This document shows, one piece after another, positions 12,424 to 22,798 of a DNA stretch of 64,000 bases. A model generated the notes under the pieces. It saw only the letters and a program-made list of their open reading frames with translations. It did no database searches and was not told the origin of the DNA. Within the stretch, counting starts at the first letter, position 1; each line of letters begins with the position of its first letter. The position numbers and the translations under genes were made by a program. Source of the stretch: Tetraselmis striata (taxonomy: Eukaryota; Chlorophyta; Chlorodendrophyceae; Chlorodendrales; Chlorodendraceae); contig VCJN01001562.1 in NCBI GenBank assembly GCA_006384855.1, positions 114,501 to 178,500 of the forward strand. The letters are read 5' to 3'.

Positions 12424-14552
12424 ACCCACTAATATACATAGTCGTCCAAGCAAGAGTGGGCCCGGGTTACTATTGTATCCTTTGCGGGCCACATGGTCGA
12501 GCAGAGGGTCCCAAAAAGACCAATTTATCTGTATATACAGTCCCCCTCGGAAGTCTTGCCATGTACGTATCTGTCCATATCGCCACGTCAGCACCGGCGG
12601 CGCCGACCGCCGAGTGCTACAGTGGCGCATTTTTATGATATAAATAACTTAGAACATTCATCAACGGCTTGAGATGTGATAGGTGGCGGAGGAGGGGCCT
12701 GCCTGTTACGATCGTGATTCCGCTCTGCACTGGTTCGAACCCTGCCGGGGCCCTCGGTGGAAATATAACCGAGGGGGGTAGGGGGGCCCGATGCAAATAT
12801 TTTTAGGTTCTCCTACAAACCCTAATACAGTGGCTTACCGCGAGCCGCATCCCGATAAAAAGGCGGTGTACTCGCCCCGCGCGGGCGGATTTCCCCCGCT
12901 TAGGGGCCCGCTAAGCGCATATCGCAGTAGCAGAATATGGGAGCGCATTGATGGCCAGCCCTACCACATACCCTGGACGATGCCCTAGCAGGTGACCATA
13001 TGGACCCACCCGCTGACTCGGAGGCTGCACCCCTGCGCAGTGTGGGCTGAAGCCCGGCTCTATCAAGGGCGAATTGAATGCGGACATGAGTTGTAGGTGG
13101 GCTGGTTTTGGAGCAACTAATCGCAGTATTGGCCGTTTGCGGGAACTGCTCACTTCCTTGCATGCCGACGGTGGGGAGAGCGCGCCTTTGTGAATGCGCT
13201 CTACGATGGTAGAGCTAACTCTTGGCGTGCATCCGCACAGATAGAACGCATATACGTGCGATATACAAATTCGTACCCTCGTGACATTATTGCGTTATTA
13301 TCAAATTCATTGCCAAGCCTGAACAATGACACGCACACGTATGGCTTTTACAACGAGCGAGAGCACAACAAACGCCACTTAAGGCTCCCCCCACGCATGA
13401 TGCCATGTTCACGTATGACATATGGAAGGGCGAGGCCGGAAACGAAGGTGAGGACTCATAATGGGCCAATCTACAATTGATGCTTGACAAGTGGGGCAAG
13501 ACTTTTGTGGGCAGGTGTAGTATGGGGTTTGTGGCTGCTATGCGCTAATGCGCGCCACAAGCCCACAACCTACTACGGGTACGCCCACATGGTGTGTATG
13601 GCGGTGTGTATGGCCAGACCAACGAATAGACAACGGTGTATATCCGTCGATGTTCATTATTGTTTCGTGTAAGTTCAATGAAGCTTGTGCTAACTTTGTG
13701 AACCCCAGGCGGGCCATGTAGGGGCGGCGCGCCCTGTTGGCACCCTTGTGGCCATGACTTTCCAAAGTACTATTCCAGGGCAGTGTCTATGGGGTGGGTG
13801 GGTCTGCCGAAACCATCGAACTGGTGCACCGGTGCACCTGGTCGCGTCTGGCTCACAATATTTGCCCATCATCCTGCCTATCGTGTTCGATGAGTACGGT
13901 GGTACAAGCATGGATGGTACGAGACTACGAGTAGTAGCTAATATATTAATGAACTAGTTTCGCTCTGTAGTCGCTACATACATGGCGGCAGTTCGTAGAC
14001 ACAGTCCGCGCGCGCGTGATGTAGACTGAGCGGCTACAGCCTATACAGTAGGTAAGACTACTCGCATGATCAGCGCAGCAGTAGTCGCTACCAGTATACG
14101 GAATGCTGTAGCAGAATACAGTAATAATCTTTCCGATAGCGACTAGTCGCTACTGCTTCAGGCTCGATGATCAGCAGCCCACTCCAGGTACGCCGGATAC
14201 TGGTACCGTACCTGTACCCGGTAATAATTGTAGCGAGCACGAAACGTACTTGAGTTTTCCCAGACGACCAATAATCGCCGCCTCTGAGTGCCTCAAGACG
14301 ATTCACCCCCCTCTCGTTCCCGCTCAAAACACGCACCGGCCTCCGACGTGCACGTCAAAGCCAGCTCTGGGCGGACTGCCAGCGATACCACGCGCAAGTA
14401 TTTGTTACTCCATCTTACTGCGTGCCCTGCCGGCGGCTGCTGTAGCGCCAGGGTCGTGTTAAAAATAGCGTACGTATCCGACCCGGACGAGTACCAGTAG
14501 TACAGCCCCGTAGTTGAGAGTTTCCGCACGCACGCTGTGCCACCGTACTGAC
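12420..14552. other. No supported gene; motif-rich 3' part
   Basis: Several short open frames (for example 13190-13480 and 13748-13957) have no recognisable domain and are broken by stops. From 13950 to 14250 the TAGTCGCTA motif recurs, including a perfect 16-base palindrome TAGCGACTAGTCGCTA near 14138. The last few hundred bases are upstream of the gene starting at 14553 and presumably hold its promoter, but no core element is obvious. Confidence 0.4.
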
Positions 14553-14999
14553 ATGTCAGGCTTCATGGACCCGCTCCTGGACGCCAAGAAGGGCGGCTTC
14601 CACTTTAGCCCTGCGCGGCAAAGCAGCACGGACAGCTATGACGACCCCCTGAGCCCTTCCGATTTCCGGCTGCGTGCGGTGCGGCGCCCGGGCGGCTACG
14701 ACTCACATCCGGCGAGCCCCTCCGCCGCCTCGCCTTCCACGCCCACGCCACGCGGCAGCCGGTCCCCATTCGCCCGCGCCGCCAAACGAAGCGTCGCGGC
14801 CAACGGCGGCTCGCCCCGCACTCCCGGGCGGAGGTCGAACAGCAACTCCCCGGGATCCCGGAGCCGTGGCGTGTCCCCTCCTCGCGGTAACAAGACCGAC
14901 GACGGCTTCCTCAGCGGGCTGGACGACCTCACGGCCGACTTTGGTGATTTCGTCGACCGCAACTTCTTGGAGATCTTGTGAGTGCTCCCGCCAAACCCG

Positions 15000-15055
<56 letters not shown>

Positions 15056-15563
15056 ATACACGCATTTGTGTAATCTCCTACCGCCGGCCATGAAAAACTT
15101 TTATCCGTCTCAGAACCCCGCCGGTGAGCACCGTGGAACTTAACCCCTAGTCACAGCGCTGGTTCTTACCGGGGTCCCGTGTGTTCCTTTCGTCAGGTAC
15201 GGCATTGCCATCGCCATGGTACTGGTGGTGCTGGTGACCAGCTTGATCGCACGCGCCTACATCCCACCGTACCGTGGCTGGGACAGCGAGCGGGCCATCT
15301 ACATATCTGCTACATGGTACTCTTCCGTTGTGCTCGTGCTGCTTGTCGGAGCACCCTTGGTTGGCCCGATGACCTGGAACGCCTACACCGAGTTCCGACG
15401 TCTATCCACTGAGCGCTCTAGCAAGCAGAGGGCCGCCCTGCGCGCCTTCCGCAAAGGCTGGAAGACGGGCATCATTTTCTACGACCGCATTGGCGACCGC
15501 TTGCGCAAGATGTGCGGGCTGCCGCCCATGCAGCTGCCTCAGCGCCCGCGGTTGTGTGTCTGA
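14553..15563 (+). CDS. Two-helix membrane protein with disordered N-terminus, unknown function
   Basis: Two exons, 14553-14977 and 15197-15563, join in phase (TT|G) across a GTGAGT...CAG intron and give 263 residues. Residues 1-141 are Ser/Pro/Arg-rich and look disordered, with SP and SPxR motifs that could be phosphorylated. A hydrophobic segment at about 143-162 (YGIAIAMVLVVLVTSLIARA) and a second near 176-200 are likely transmembrane helices separated by a short loop. The C-terminus is basic and probably cytosolic. The start at 14553 is chosen because MSGFMDPLLD begins the coding-like sequence; an in-frame ATG at 14514 is an alternative. The intron carries a 41-base C run. I recognise no family. 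The gene model itself is well supported by phase. Confidence 0.75.
15001..15055 (+). repeat. C41 run followed by (CA)n inside an intron
   Basis: Forty-one consecutive C then CA repeats, just after the splice donor of the gene at 14553. On the sense strand of the gene it is C-rich, like most homopolymers in the introns of this window. Confidence 0.95.
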
Positions 15564-17053
15564 GAAGTGACCTCTTGCGGCACACAGCAGCGCACCAAAA
15601 CTTCGCCGCATTGTACCAGAGACTGGTGCCCTTCTGTGAAGCCCTTCTTCGAGCACGGAAATACCTCTTGAGACGCAGCCTTTCAGAGATCAGCGACCAG
15701 GCAGGCTGGCAAGCGGGCCAGACTATTCACTGGGCAGCATGAGGCTTCCACAAGGAAAACACGTGGAGAAAAACACAATATTGCCAGGACTGCGTGGATG
15801 TGGCGCTGAAATGCGCCACGCCCATCCTGGGAGTCATTATTTCCGACAGTACAGATAGACCCAGTGGCTGCAACGCCGGGGGTAAACTCATTTTTCAGCT
15901 GTAACCCAAATGGCTGCAACGGGCACAGAGTCATGCACTGTATCCTCACTGTGCGTGCCCATTAGCTTTTTTCTGATTTCACTCTTACACCTTAATGCGC
16001 CGGCGCACTTCGTTTTGTGTGTCGTTGCCTGGATGACCACTCAGTCCCGTTGAACCACGGCGAGACACAGATGTGCGATTGAAGGGCTTCAGGGATCTGT
16101 GTTGATGTATGTGGGATGTGTTCCGCTAGTTCATGCCAATCAATGGGATGTGAAGGGATGTGAACGCAAACATATACAGGAACACGAAGTTGGACGACGC
16201 GTGTTGCGCACATGGGCGCACCCTTCAGTACTCGTGATGCGATGGCGCCACGGTGCACGTGAATGTAATATGCAGATAGCATCTGACTGTGAAGGTGCTG
16301 TGGTGGTCAGCCATACCATACATGAGCCAGGAGTGCACGTTTTCCACGGCATGGGTGGGCTTGCGGTTGTCAGGAAGACGGCGCTGGGAATAAGTGCGAG
16401 CGCGGGTTTTAATTCATTGATTGGCTGGGAAACCGCATCACGGGCCAGAGGATAGCGGAAGGGCGATTCGCAACTGCTAGGAACACATAGAGTTACTGTT
16501 TGGGAAGTGACCTGCAAGCATCTAGAACTGGCACCGCTCCGTGGCAAGACTGGCAAGTATGGTGTTTCATCCCAATGCCCCTCTTTTTGGGCCTTTTTTT
16601 TCCCCAGCTACATGTACAGCTTTCAGCATATGTAGATAGGAGATCTCCGCCTTGTTGCGCTTTGTTGTGTTGTCTTATCTATTGCGACCATTCTAGTTCT
16701 AGAAGTATCATAGTTCAGTGTTTCCCTTGACACTTTGGTTCCATGGCGCCTTGGTGGCTTTCTGGTTCCCGTGGCTCTGCCTTGGTTCTTGGCTCCCTGG
16801 CCTCCTGCTTGACCCTTATGTCAGGCTCATATCTCTCTTTTGCTAGCAACCTTTCACAATTGCTTTTCCAGCAGCCTATAAAAGTCTGCATGTTTTTCTG
16901 GGTATGATTTGGGTTTGGTCGCTTCTAGTAGGTAAACCCACGCATGTAAACGTGCTACATGCCATACACTGATTTAAAAATACTGAGAAACGTACCGCAA
17001 CGTTTATATTTTGCTATTGTTTCTCCAATGTGAGGCCGGCCAGGTGCGCCGTG
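15564..17053. other. 3' flank and intergenic DNA, no gene seen
   Basis: Short open frames on both strands (for example 16099-16455) show no domain. No repeat unit or RNA gene recognised. Confidence 0.4.
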
Positions 17054-17167
17054 ACTAGTGATGCACATGAACATGCGCCGCGATGGGTGAACTAGTCATA
17101 ACCTGTATCACTTAGCAACACACGTAGCAGGGAACACGGTTAGGAAAGCGGGAAACCCATAAACTAG
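17054..17167. repeat. Dispersed repeat, copy 1 (pairs with 24.6 kb)
   Basis: About 114 bp similar to 24613-24724 in the same orientation, sharing CACTTAGCAACACA, GGTTAGGAAAG and ending CCCATAAACTAG in both. Similarity begins near CTxGTGATGCACA. The complement could be a short coding remnant (GFPxFLTxFxATCVAK in both copies). Sequence beyond the shared ends is unrelated, as expected for a mobile-element end. Confidence 0.65.
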
Positions 17168-18238
17168 CTTCAATCATTTCAAGTTGCGTCTCGCTTTGCA
17201 ACGACGACGAACGACGACGAGAGCAGCATATTGACAAAGCATGGGAAGCGCAAGGACGGTCACGAAGGGAGTTCCGGAAGGGCCACGGCTGGAAGCTTGT
17301 TGAATTTGGAAGTGGCGAAGGGGTGCGATGGGCCGAAGAAGAATCATGCGCCATATGTAGGGAAGACGTTTGGGTTGATGTAGTCCAGAACGACGTCGGA
17401 GTTGGTCGCCCACCCGCCATGGTGGCGGATGTGGGACAGCTGGACTCCAATGGAGGTCGCGCAACAGAAGCTTCAACATTACGAAGGCTGTGAGAGGTCC
17501 AGGAAGTGCCGGCGGTGAAGGAGGGGGGGGGGGGGGGGGGAGCAGCACCGACGAGACGAATGGCCGTAGTAGGGAGCCAATCCGACATCGTAGCGGCAGT
17601 CCACGACTTGGACTCACCCTCCTCGTTCGGGGTGAACGCCCAAATTGAAATTGAAATTGAAATTGATTACAACTGCTAATCTGCTGCGTCCATTGGCTCA
17701 GACTGAGTTGTTCTTAGGGCCTGCTATCTCTAACCATGGTGGGGAACACTAGGTGTACTTACAGCTCAAGCTACCGGCCGTCCTCTTGTGTGTCCAAGCC
17801 CCTCCTCCCTCCAACAGGCTGTAGCTAGGACAGCAGCGCCCCTCTACAGTCCCTACCAAAGTCAGGCCTATCCCATTCAGAGCTCAGCTTAGGCAGCCTA
17901 AGGTAAGCTTAGGCAGCCAAAGCGTCAAGGCTACAGCTACTAAGGTGAGATGGGGGAAGGGGCCTGACCGGAATAGCTAAGTGGTGCTCAGTATTTATCC
18001 ACCGCTGAGCCGGCTAGTAGGATTAGTGGGGGCTGCGATGCCCTCCTTCACGAGATTGAGTATTTGTTATATATGGCGGGGTTGTGGTAATCAGCGATGG
18101 GGATGATTGTCCTGTGTTTTGGGCGGTGTTGTCATGGTTGTGTGATATCATAGTAGTTGCACCGGTCACAGGGATTAGTAGTGGTCGGTGTTCTTGAGTC
18201 AGCTGGCCTGCTTGTTGCTGCGGTGGATTGCGCGGCAG
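17168..18238. other. No supported gene
   Basis: A minus-strand open stretch at about 17112-17588 is Ser/Thr/Pro-rich and crosses a G-homopolymer (17522-17540), so I do not trust it. A short TTGAAA-type tandem run lies at 17641-17665 and a GCTTAGGCAGCC duplication near 17886-17918. Confidence 0.4.
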
Positions 18239-19002
18239 TTACTGATGCGAGCTGACAGATGGCTGGGCTGCTTCGTCGTCCGTTTCCTGTTCGCTGTCGG
18301 GGTCGCAAGTGCCAGAGAGGCGCGGAATGCTCATGTTGCGGTTGTGGGTGTCGCCGCCTGAGCGGCTACGACCCCTGGGCTGCTTCTTCTTGTGCTTGAC
18401 AGATGCGGCTGCCTTGCTCTTGCTTGCTGGGAGGGGCTGGCGGGGGTGGTGTTCGAGCTGGATCGAGTGGCGTTGTGGGTTACGCAGTCGATGTGACTCC
18501 GCTGTAAGTATATATAGTTCGGCCGCGAGTGCAGGCTGACTGGCTAGGTAGGACTGAGCGAGCAGCTCTGTGGTTGTGGTGGTGAGGTGCTGAAGCTCGA
18601 CCGGTCGTTCTGTGGTGCTGTCAGGTATGCCTTCGCGGAATGTGCGTTGCACTATCGAGCGTTGGGGGGAGTCGAGGGTAATGTCAGCCAGACCTAGTGC
18701 CTCCGCTGCTCCGCGATGGGCGGTGGTGAACGCCCAAGAGTTAGTCTCGGCCAAGGCAACAAGGGCCAAAGGGCAAACTCGACAGGGTCGATGAAGTGGT
18801 GCAGGAGACGAGCGGCGCACGGGTGCTCCGATACGGGAAGAGGCAGCACGCATAGGTCGTCGGGGCCGCGCCGGCCGGCGGGGCCTTTCTCGCGGTAGAC
18901 ATGAAGGGTGATGTTGTAGTAGTCGACACGCACGTCCCGCACACGGCAAAATACACCAGTAAGCCCCGGGGCTAAGAACATGAAGTTGACGACCGCGGCC
19001 AT
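18239..19002 (-). pseudogene. Possible tyrosine-recombinase-like relic
   Basis: Minus-strand coding-like sequence from about 19002, with MAAVVNFMFLAPGLTG and RVRDVRVDYYNITLHVYREK, resembles the conserved Arg-region context of eukaryotic tyrosine recombinases (an aliphatic stretch, then 'DVRVD...KG'). A frameshift near 18765 moves it into another frame that runs to 18239 with a basic linker (KHKKKQPRGRSRSGG) and an acidic Ser-rich tail. I cannot see the H-x-x-R or terminal Tyr motifs. The Harbinger-type element begins only 81 bp upstream of this frame, so its 5' part may have been separated by that insertion. Family assignment is weak. Confidence 0.3.
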
Positions 19003-19079
19003 GAGGGCCCGGAAAACGTAATTTTACTCGCGGGGAGGAGCAAAAGCAACCATCTTCACCACGCTTACGGTCTGGGTCG

Positions 19080-19082
19080 TAA
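19080..19082. repeat. Target-site duplication TAA (left)
   Basis: TAA directly abuts the left inverted repeat of the Harbinger-type element and is matched by TAA directly after the right one. PIF/Harbinger elements characteristically duplicate TWA. Confidence 0.8.
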
Positions 19083-19107
19083 CCCCCTTTTTAGGATGAG
19101 AAATACC
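19083..19107 (+). repeat. Left terminal inverted repeat
   Basis: Twenty-five bases exactly complementary to 21021-21045. Confidence 0.9.
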
Positions 19108-19401
19108 TTATTCTCGGTTGCCGCCCGGTTAAAGCCCGCGCTGCCGCTCCACGTCAGCATTCGGCAGGACCTGCCCCAGCGGGAGTTCCCCGTATTTCAG
19201 AAATACGGAATATTTCGCCACTCCCGGTATCCGCGCGCACGTGGACCCCCGCGCGTCGCCGGCGCGTCCCAGCGCGCGTGAGTGGCAGCCATTTCAAACT
19301 CAAAGCCAATAAGCCAACCGCTCCGCCTGATGCGCCCACTCGACTACCGCCAATACGGCACCCCAACGCTTGCACTGCCTCTCCCCAGAATTCGAGTCGC
19401 C

Positions 19402-20012
19402 ATGGCGCCCTCGGCGAAAGATCTAGACACAGAACGTCACATGAACCTGACGATGTGCCTCGTGATGCTGCTCGTGGCTTCCCGCGTGGGGCTTTTGCCT
19501 TGCTGCTCGGTTTTCGGCGGTGCTGCTCTCGTCCAACAAAGCAGGGACGAAGGCAAGGTCGCGCCCATCCCACAAGTGGTGATAATTCCCTCGCTTATCG
19601 CCCAGTTAGGTGACGGTGAGTCTATCGCGGCCTATGGCTGCCTAGGGAATAACCAGTAATGTATTATTGGGCTATGAAGTTGCCTTGGCGCGAGAGGGGC
19701 GTGCTCATCCCTACTGTTGGTTGGGAGAAGTCGCCGCTGTGGCATGCGTTGGTAAACTGGCCAGACAGCGAGTTTGAGAAACGCTTGCGCCTCAAGCGCG
19801 TCGTCTTCGACGGCATGGTTACAAAGCTTGTGGCAGCCGGAGCTATTCGGAGCAACGCGTGCCAGAACTCGTACCATAGAGTGCCAGCGTCTTTCAAGGT
19901 GGCAGTGGCAATATATCATTGTGCGCACGGCGGGACATGGTTTACTACTGGCTTTGTGGCCGGAATCAGCGACTCGTTAGCTTCAATGTACACCAAGGAA
20001 GTATGTACGTGA
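19402..20012 (+). CDS. Harbinger-like transposase, N-terminal fragment
   Basis: An ATG at 19402 (MAPSAKDLDTERHMNL) opens a frame that ends at a stop near 19659. A 41-bp GT-AG intron (19616-19656) would join it in phase to a second block beginning YYWAMKLPWRERG. The second block contains WPDSEFEKRLRLKRVVFD and PASFKVAVAIYHCAHGG, matching the helix-turn-helix region upstream of the catalytic core in Harbinger transposases ('F..RM....F..L', then 'v.v.v.iaialy.la.G'). The frame ends at a stop at 20012, and a donor-like GTATGT lies at 20001, so the rest of the transposase was probably spliced on in the parent and is deleted here. No DDE residues remain, so it cannot be catalytically active. Confidence 0.6.
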
Positions 20013-20724
20013 GCGCGCGCTGCCCTCGCACTGCTCGTTGAAGTTCTCGCGCACGAACGTCCACACTTTGTCAATATTCTCGGTGCGGTTCAGGATGCGT
20101 GCCATCGCTGCGTCGGCGTCATTCACGAGCCGAATCAGTAAAGCGCAGTCTGCGTGTGTGTAGCGCTCCCCCTCGGCACTGTCCTTGGGCGGCTCCTCAG
20201 GTGCGGCTGCCTTGTCAGCCTTCTTGGTCGAGCTGCTACCAGTCGTCTTGGTGGCCTTCTTGGTCGAGCTGCCACCAGTCGCCTTGGTGGCCTTCTTGGT
20301 CGAGCGCTTGGGAGCGGAAGGGCCGGCCTCTCCAGATGGCGGTGCGTCTCGCTCGTCGTCGTCCAAGGCTCGTGGCGTTCTTGGTCGACGTCGCCTCCTC
20401 CGACAAAGCCGACTTGCAGGTTGGTGCCAATAGCGCGGAAGGACTTAAGCCCGAGCTCTTCTTCGGCGTTGGCGCGTTCTTGGCGCGCTGCACTGCCACC
20501 GCTTGGTTTAAAACTGACGGAGCAGCGCGACCGCCTGAGTCGTTTGCGTGGAAGGGGATGACTCTTAGGAAAGTGAGAGCACTCAGCTTCTCTCGCTCGA
20601 GCGTGGCAGCACGAGCCTCATCGGCGGTGGATGTGTCCCCCATAATTGCGGATATGTGATGACGATAGTCGATTCGAGGCTGAGTGAGTAGTGCGACGAG
20701 GTGGCGAGCTGCGCGGTGTGACAT
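19983..20724 (-). CDS. SANT/Myb-like accessory protein of the Harbinger element, frame-shifted
   Basis: A minus-strand frame from an ATG at 20724 (or 20643, MGDTSTADEARA) runs to about 20370, where the coding signal shifts frame into LDDDERDAPPSGEAG. Three near-identical STKKATKxTGG-type units follow, then YTHADCALLIRLVNDAD and KVWTFVRENFNEQC, which look like helices of a SANT/Myb-like (trihelix) DNA-binding domain. Harbinger elements usually encode such a partner, which binds the ends and helps nuclear import of the transposase. The shift may be an unrecognised intron or a mutation. The last residues before the stop at 19983 read through the deletion junction. Confidence 0.5.
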
Positions 20725-21020
20725 GGTGATGTTTCCCGTCGAAGCTGGTTTGAAAACCACAGCTCTGGCGACGAGAGCAGGTCGGTATGACTCGGCGAGC
20801 GAGACGCGCGTGAGGGGGGGGGGGGGGGGGGGGGGGGGGCTTGTAGAGAAATGGCCGTGCGACCCCCACGGACGTCCGCTTTGTGCCACGTCAGCTTCGG
20901 ACAATGGGTCCATGTTTCTGTAACATTTCGCCCGTTGAACAGTAACCGCTCATGTGTTAATCGGTATAGTGCGGTGTAGCGGAAGGTACAGTACACGGCT
21001 ACGGCTACCGCTACGGCTCT

Positions 21021-21045
21021 GGTATTTCTCATCCTAAAAAGGGGG
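21021..21045 (-). repeat. Right terminal inverted repeat
   Basis: Exact complement of 19083-19107, followed directly by TAA (21046-21048). Confidence 0.9.
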
Positions 21046-21113
21046 TAATGTAGTCGTATAACCATGGTTGGGCAGACCCTGGGGTTGAGCTAGCAGACCC
21101 TGGTAGGCTTACT

Positions 21114-21199
21114 GGGTAGGCCTACCCGACTCGGTAGGCCTACTTTGAGTACGGCAGACCCGGGTCGGGCATACCCAGGCAGACCAGGTAGGCCTACCT
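21114..21199. repeat. Cluster of GTAGGCCTAC palindromes
   Basis: Three palindromes built on GTAGGCCTAC: GGGTAGGCCTACCC at 21114-21127, GTAGGCCTAC at 21134-21143 and AGGTAGGCCTACCT at 21186-21199, among repeated GCAGACCC words. They lie on the 3' side of the hAT relic and may be its subterminal protein-binding repeats (inference). Confidence 0.6.
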
Positions 21200-21327
21200 T
21201 GCAAACCCCTACCTGGTATGGCAGGCCTCAAGCATACCTGGTCGTATTTCTTCATGTCGACACTGGGAAAATTCCATTTAATGTGCGAATCATGTTGTGT
21301 ATTTACACACCCATGCACTGCTTACAA

Positions 21328-22050
21328 CTAGAACTCAGTAGAGCCATCATCAACAAGGGAGGGCATGTCATTGCCTATGTGCCCAACAAGCAGATCACTG
21401 GTTGGAGTCTCGTCTCTTTCCGCGATGGCCTTGTTGCCGACCGTCTTGAGGATCTCACGGAATAATTGTTCATGGTTGGTATTCTTCATCAGGAAAACGA
21501 CACCCCCCAAACGCTCCAATGACATTCTTGTGCGAAGATGTCCAATGCCTAAACCAGCAACAGAGAACGCTTTCTCGTACTCCATCTAAGCAGCTCGAAT
21601 GGGCAGGGCGACTTCAGCAGCACGGCTGAGACGCGAGTAACCCATGAAATACTTCCTCCACCACTTGTTCGGCCGCATCTCCGATCTGCGACGCGCTCAC
21701 TGCGGAAAGCGGTAAACTCTGAGCGCACCTCATTGGTCACCCTCTCGCTAATGAGCTTCTTGGCAGTCCTCTCTGCTTCACCGTCCACACCATCCAACTC
21801 CGCATCTATCATCATGGGGCTGATCCCAGTCCAATTCCATCAAGTCCTCAGGGTGACCCGCACCACTCAGCGCACTCGCGGACTGCTTGCTGGTATTATT
21901 GCCCTCAGCTGCAACCTCCTTCTCCTTCATCATGTCATACTAGGCAAGCTCGACGCACATTGAAATGATGGTTTTCTCATCATAGTCCTTCATCGCATCA
22001 TGGGCTTCATCAATTTGTTCCGAGTAGGTGGGGCGGTCTTCTGCGCCAAG
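21328..22050 (-). pseudogene. hAT-family transposase relic (C-terminal dimerisation domain)
   Basis: Minus-strand sequence near 21680-21340 reads PNKWWRKYFMGYSRLSRAA, then a TAG stop, then MEYEKAFSVAGLGIGHLRTR and RLGGVVFLMKN. This is the hAT C-terminal signature ('WW......L...A...L.ip.s...E..FS.aG......R..l.......vfL..N'). Upstream blocks (DEAHDAMKDYDEKTII, AERTAKKLISERVTNEV) continue the protein in other frames up to about 22050. The in-frame stop and at least two frameshifts mean it is dead. The N-terminal BED finger and catalytic core are not visible. Confidence 0.7.
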
Positions 22051-22798
22051 CTAGCCTAGCACAATAAACAGGCGGCCCTTTATGTACCTATCCAATCATT
22101 AGGTACAACAGGACTGCTCGTCTTCTGCCTTGTCATGCAGCCATGATGTGCAACCTTATTGGCACGCTCAACGAAAGAGTAAGCGACATCGGCATGCAAT
22201 GAAACACGTTAAGCGGCAGCCTCCATGCGGCGTTGCCCGAGTAGCATGCCCCGACGTGCGGCGGTAACGTGTAGGCTGTCCTAGCGATGGGATTGATGGT
22301 GTGCATCTCGCTCGAAGAACATGTCGATTGCATACATATATATAGGGCTGCAACGACTTAGTCCCGATGTGGCCCCTCTCACCGATCCAAGCGACGTTCC
22401 GAACGACGGTAGGAGTAGTCGCCTCAAGCGGGGTAATGTGTTTGCGAGGCGTGGCAGAAATCGGCGAATTGAGACAGCTTGCCGGCGTAGCTCCGTAGAG
22501 TCTAGAAGGTAAGCGAGCGGGACGAGAGGAGGCCGAGCGCGCGTTGCCCCAGATCTTCCGAGCCGAACGCCTCCTGCGGCCGGCCCCGGAGCGAAGCCGC
22601 CCCAGGGGCGAGGCATGGCTTCTGGCAATTACGTAATCGCGATGACGTTTGGCCGACGGGGTAACACGAGGCCGGGCCATTCCTGTAGAATAATTGGCCG
22701 CGGCCATTAAACTGCAAGCAATTGAACGGTAATTATTGGACGGGTTAGCCTAGGCACTGGTACGTTCGGGTTTGCGGAGTAACGTTGAGATAGGCGGG

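Larger units (their letters stand above)
19083..21045. mobile_element. PIF/Harbinger-type DNA transposon, internally deleted
   Basis: A 1963-bp element is bounded by perfect 25-bp terminal inverted repeats (19083-19107, starting CCCCCTTTTTAGGAT, and 21021-21045 as its exact complement), flanked on both sides by TAA. Inside are the two parts expected of this superfamily: the N-terminal region of a transposase on the plus strand and a SANT/Myb-like accessory protein on the minus strand, arranged tail to tail. The catalytic DDE half of the transposase is missing. The coding blocks meet abruptly near 20000, so this is a deletion derivative that would need a complete relative to move. Perfect inverted repeats suggest fairly recent activity. 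Confidence 0.88.

Noticed and set aside
12700..12765. GGTTCGAACCCTGCC string suggesting a tRNA
   Set aside because: Stems do not pair in tRNA order and no A box is present.
20814..20913. Poly-proline coding frames across G/C homopolymers (here and at 17522, 26276, 29517, 38750, 51616 and others)
   Set aside because: They are translations of homopolymer runs and are contradicted by spliced models or stops on the other side.
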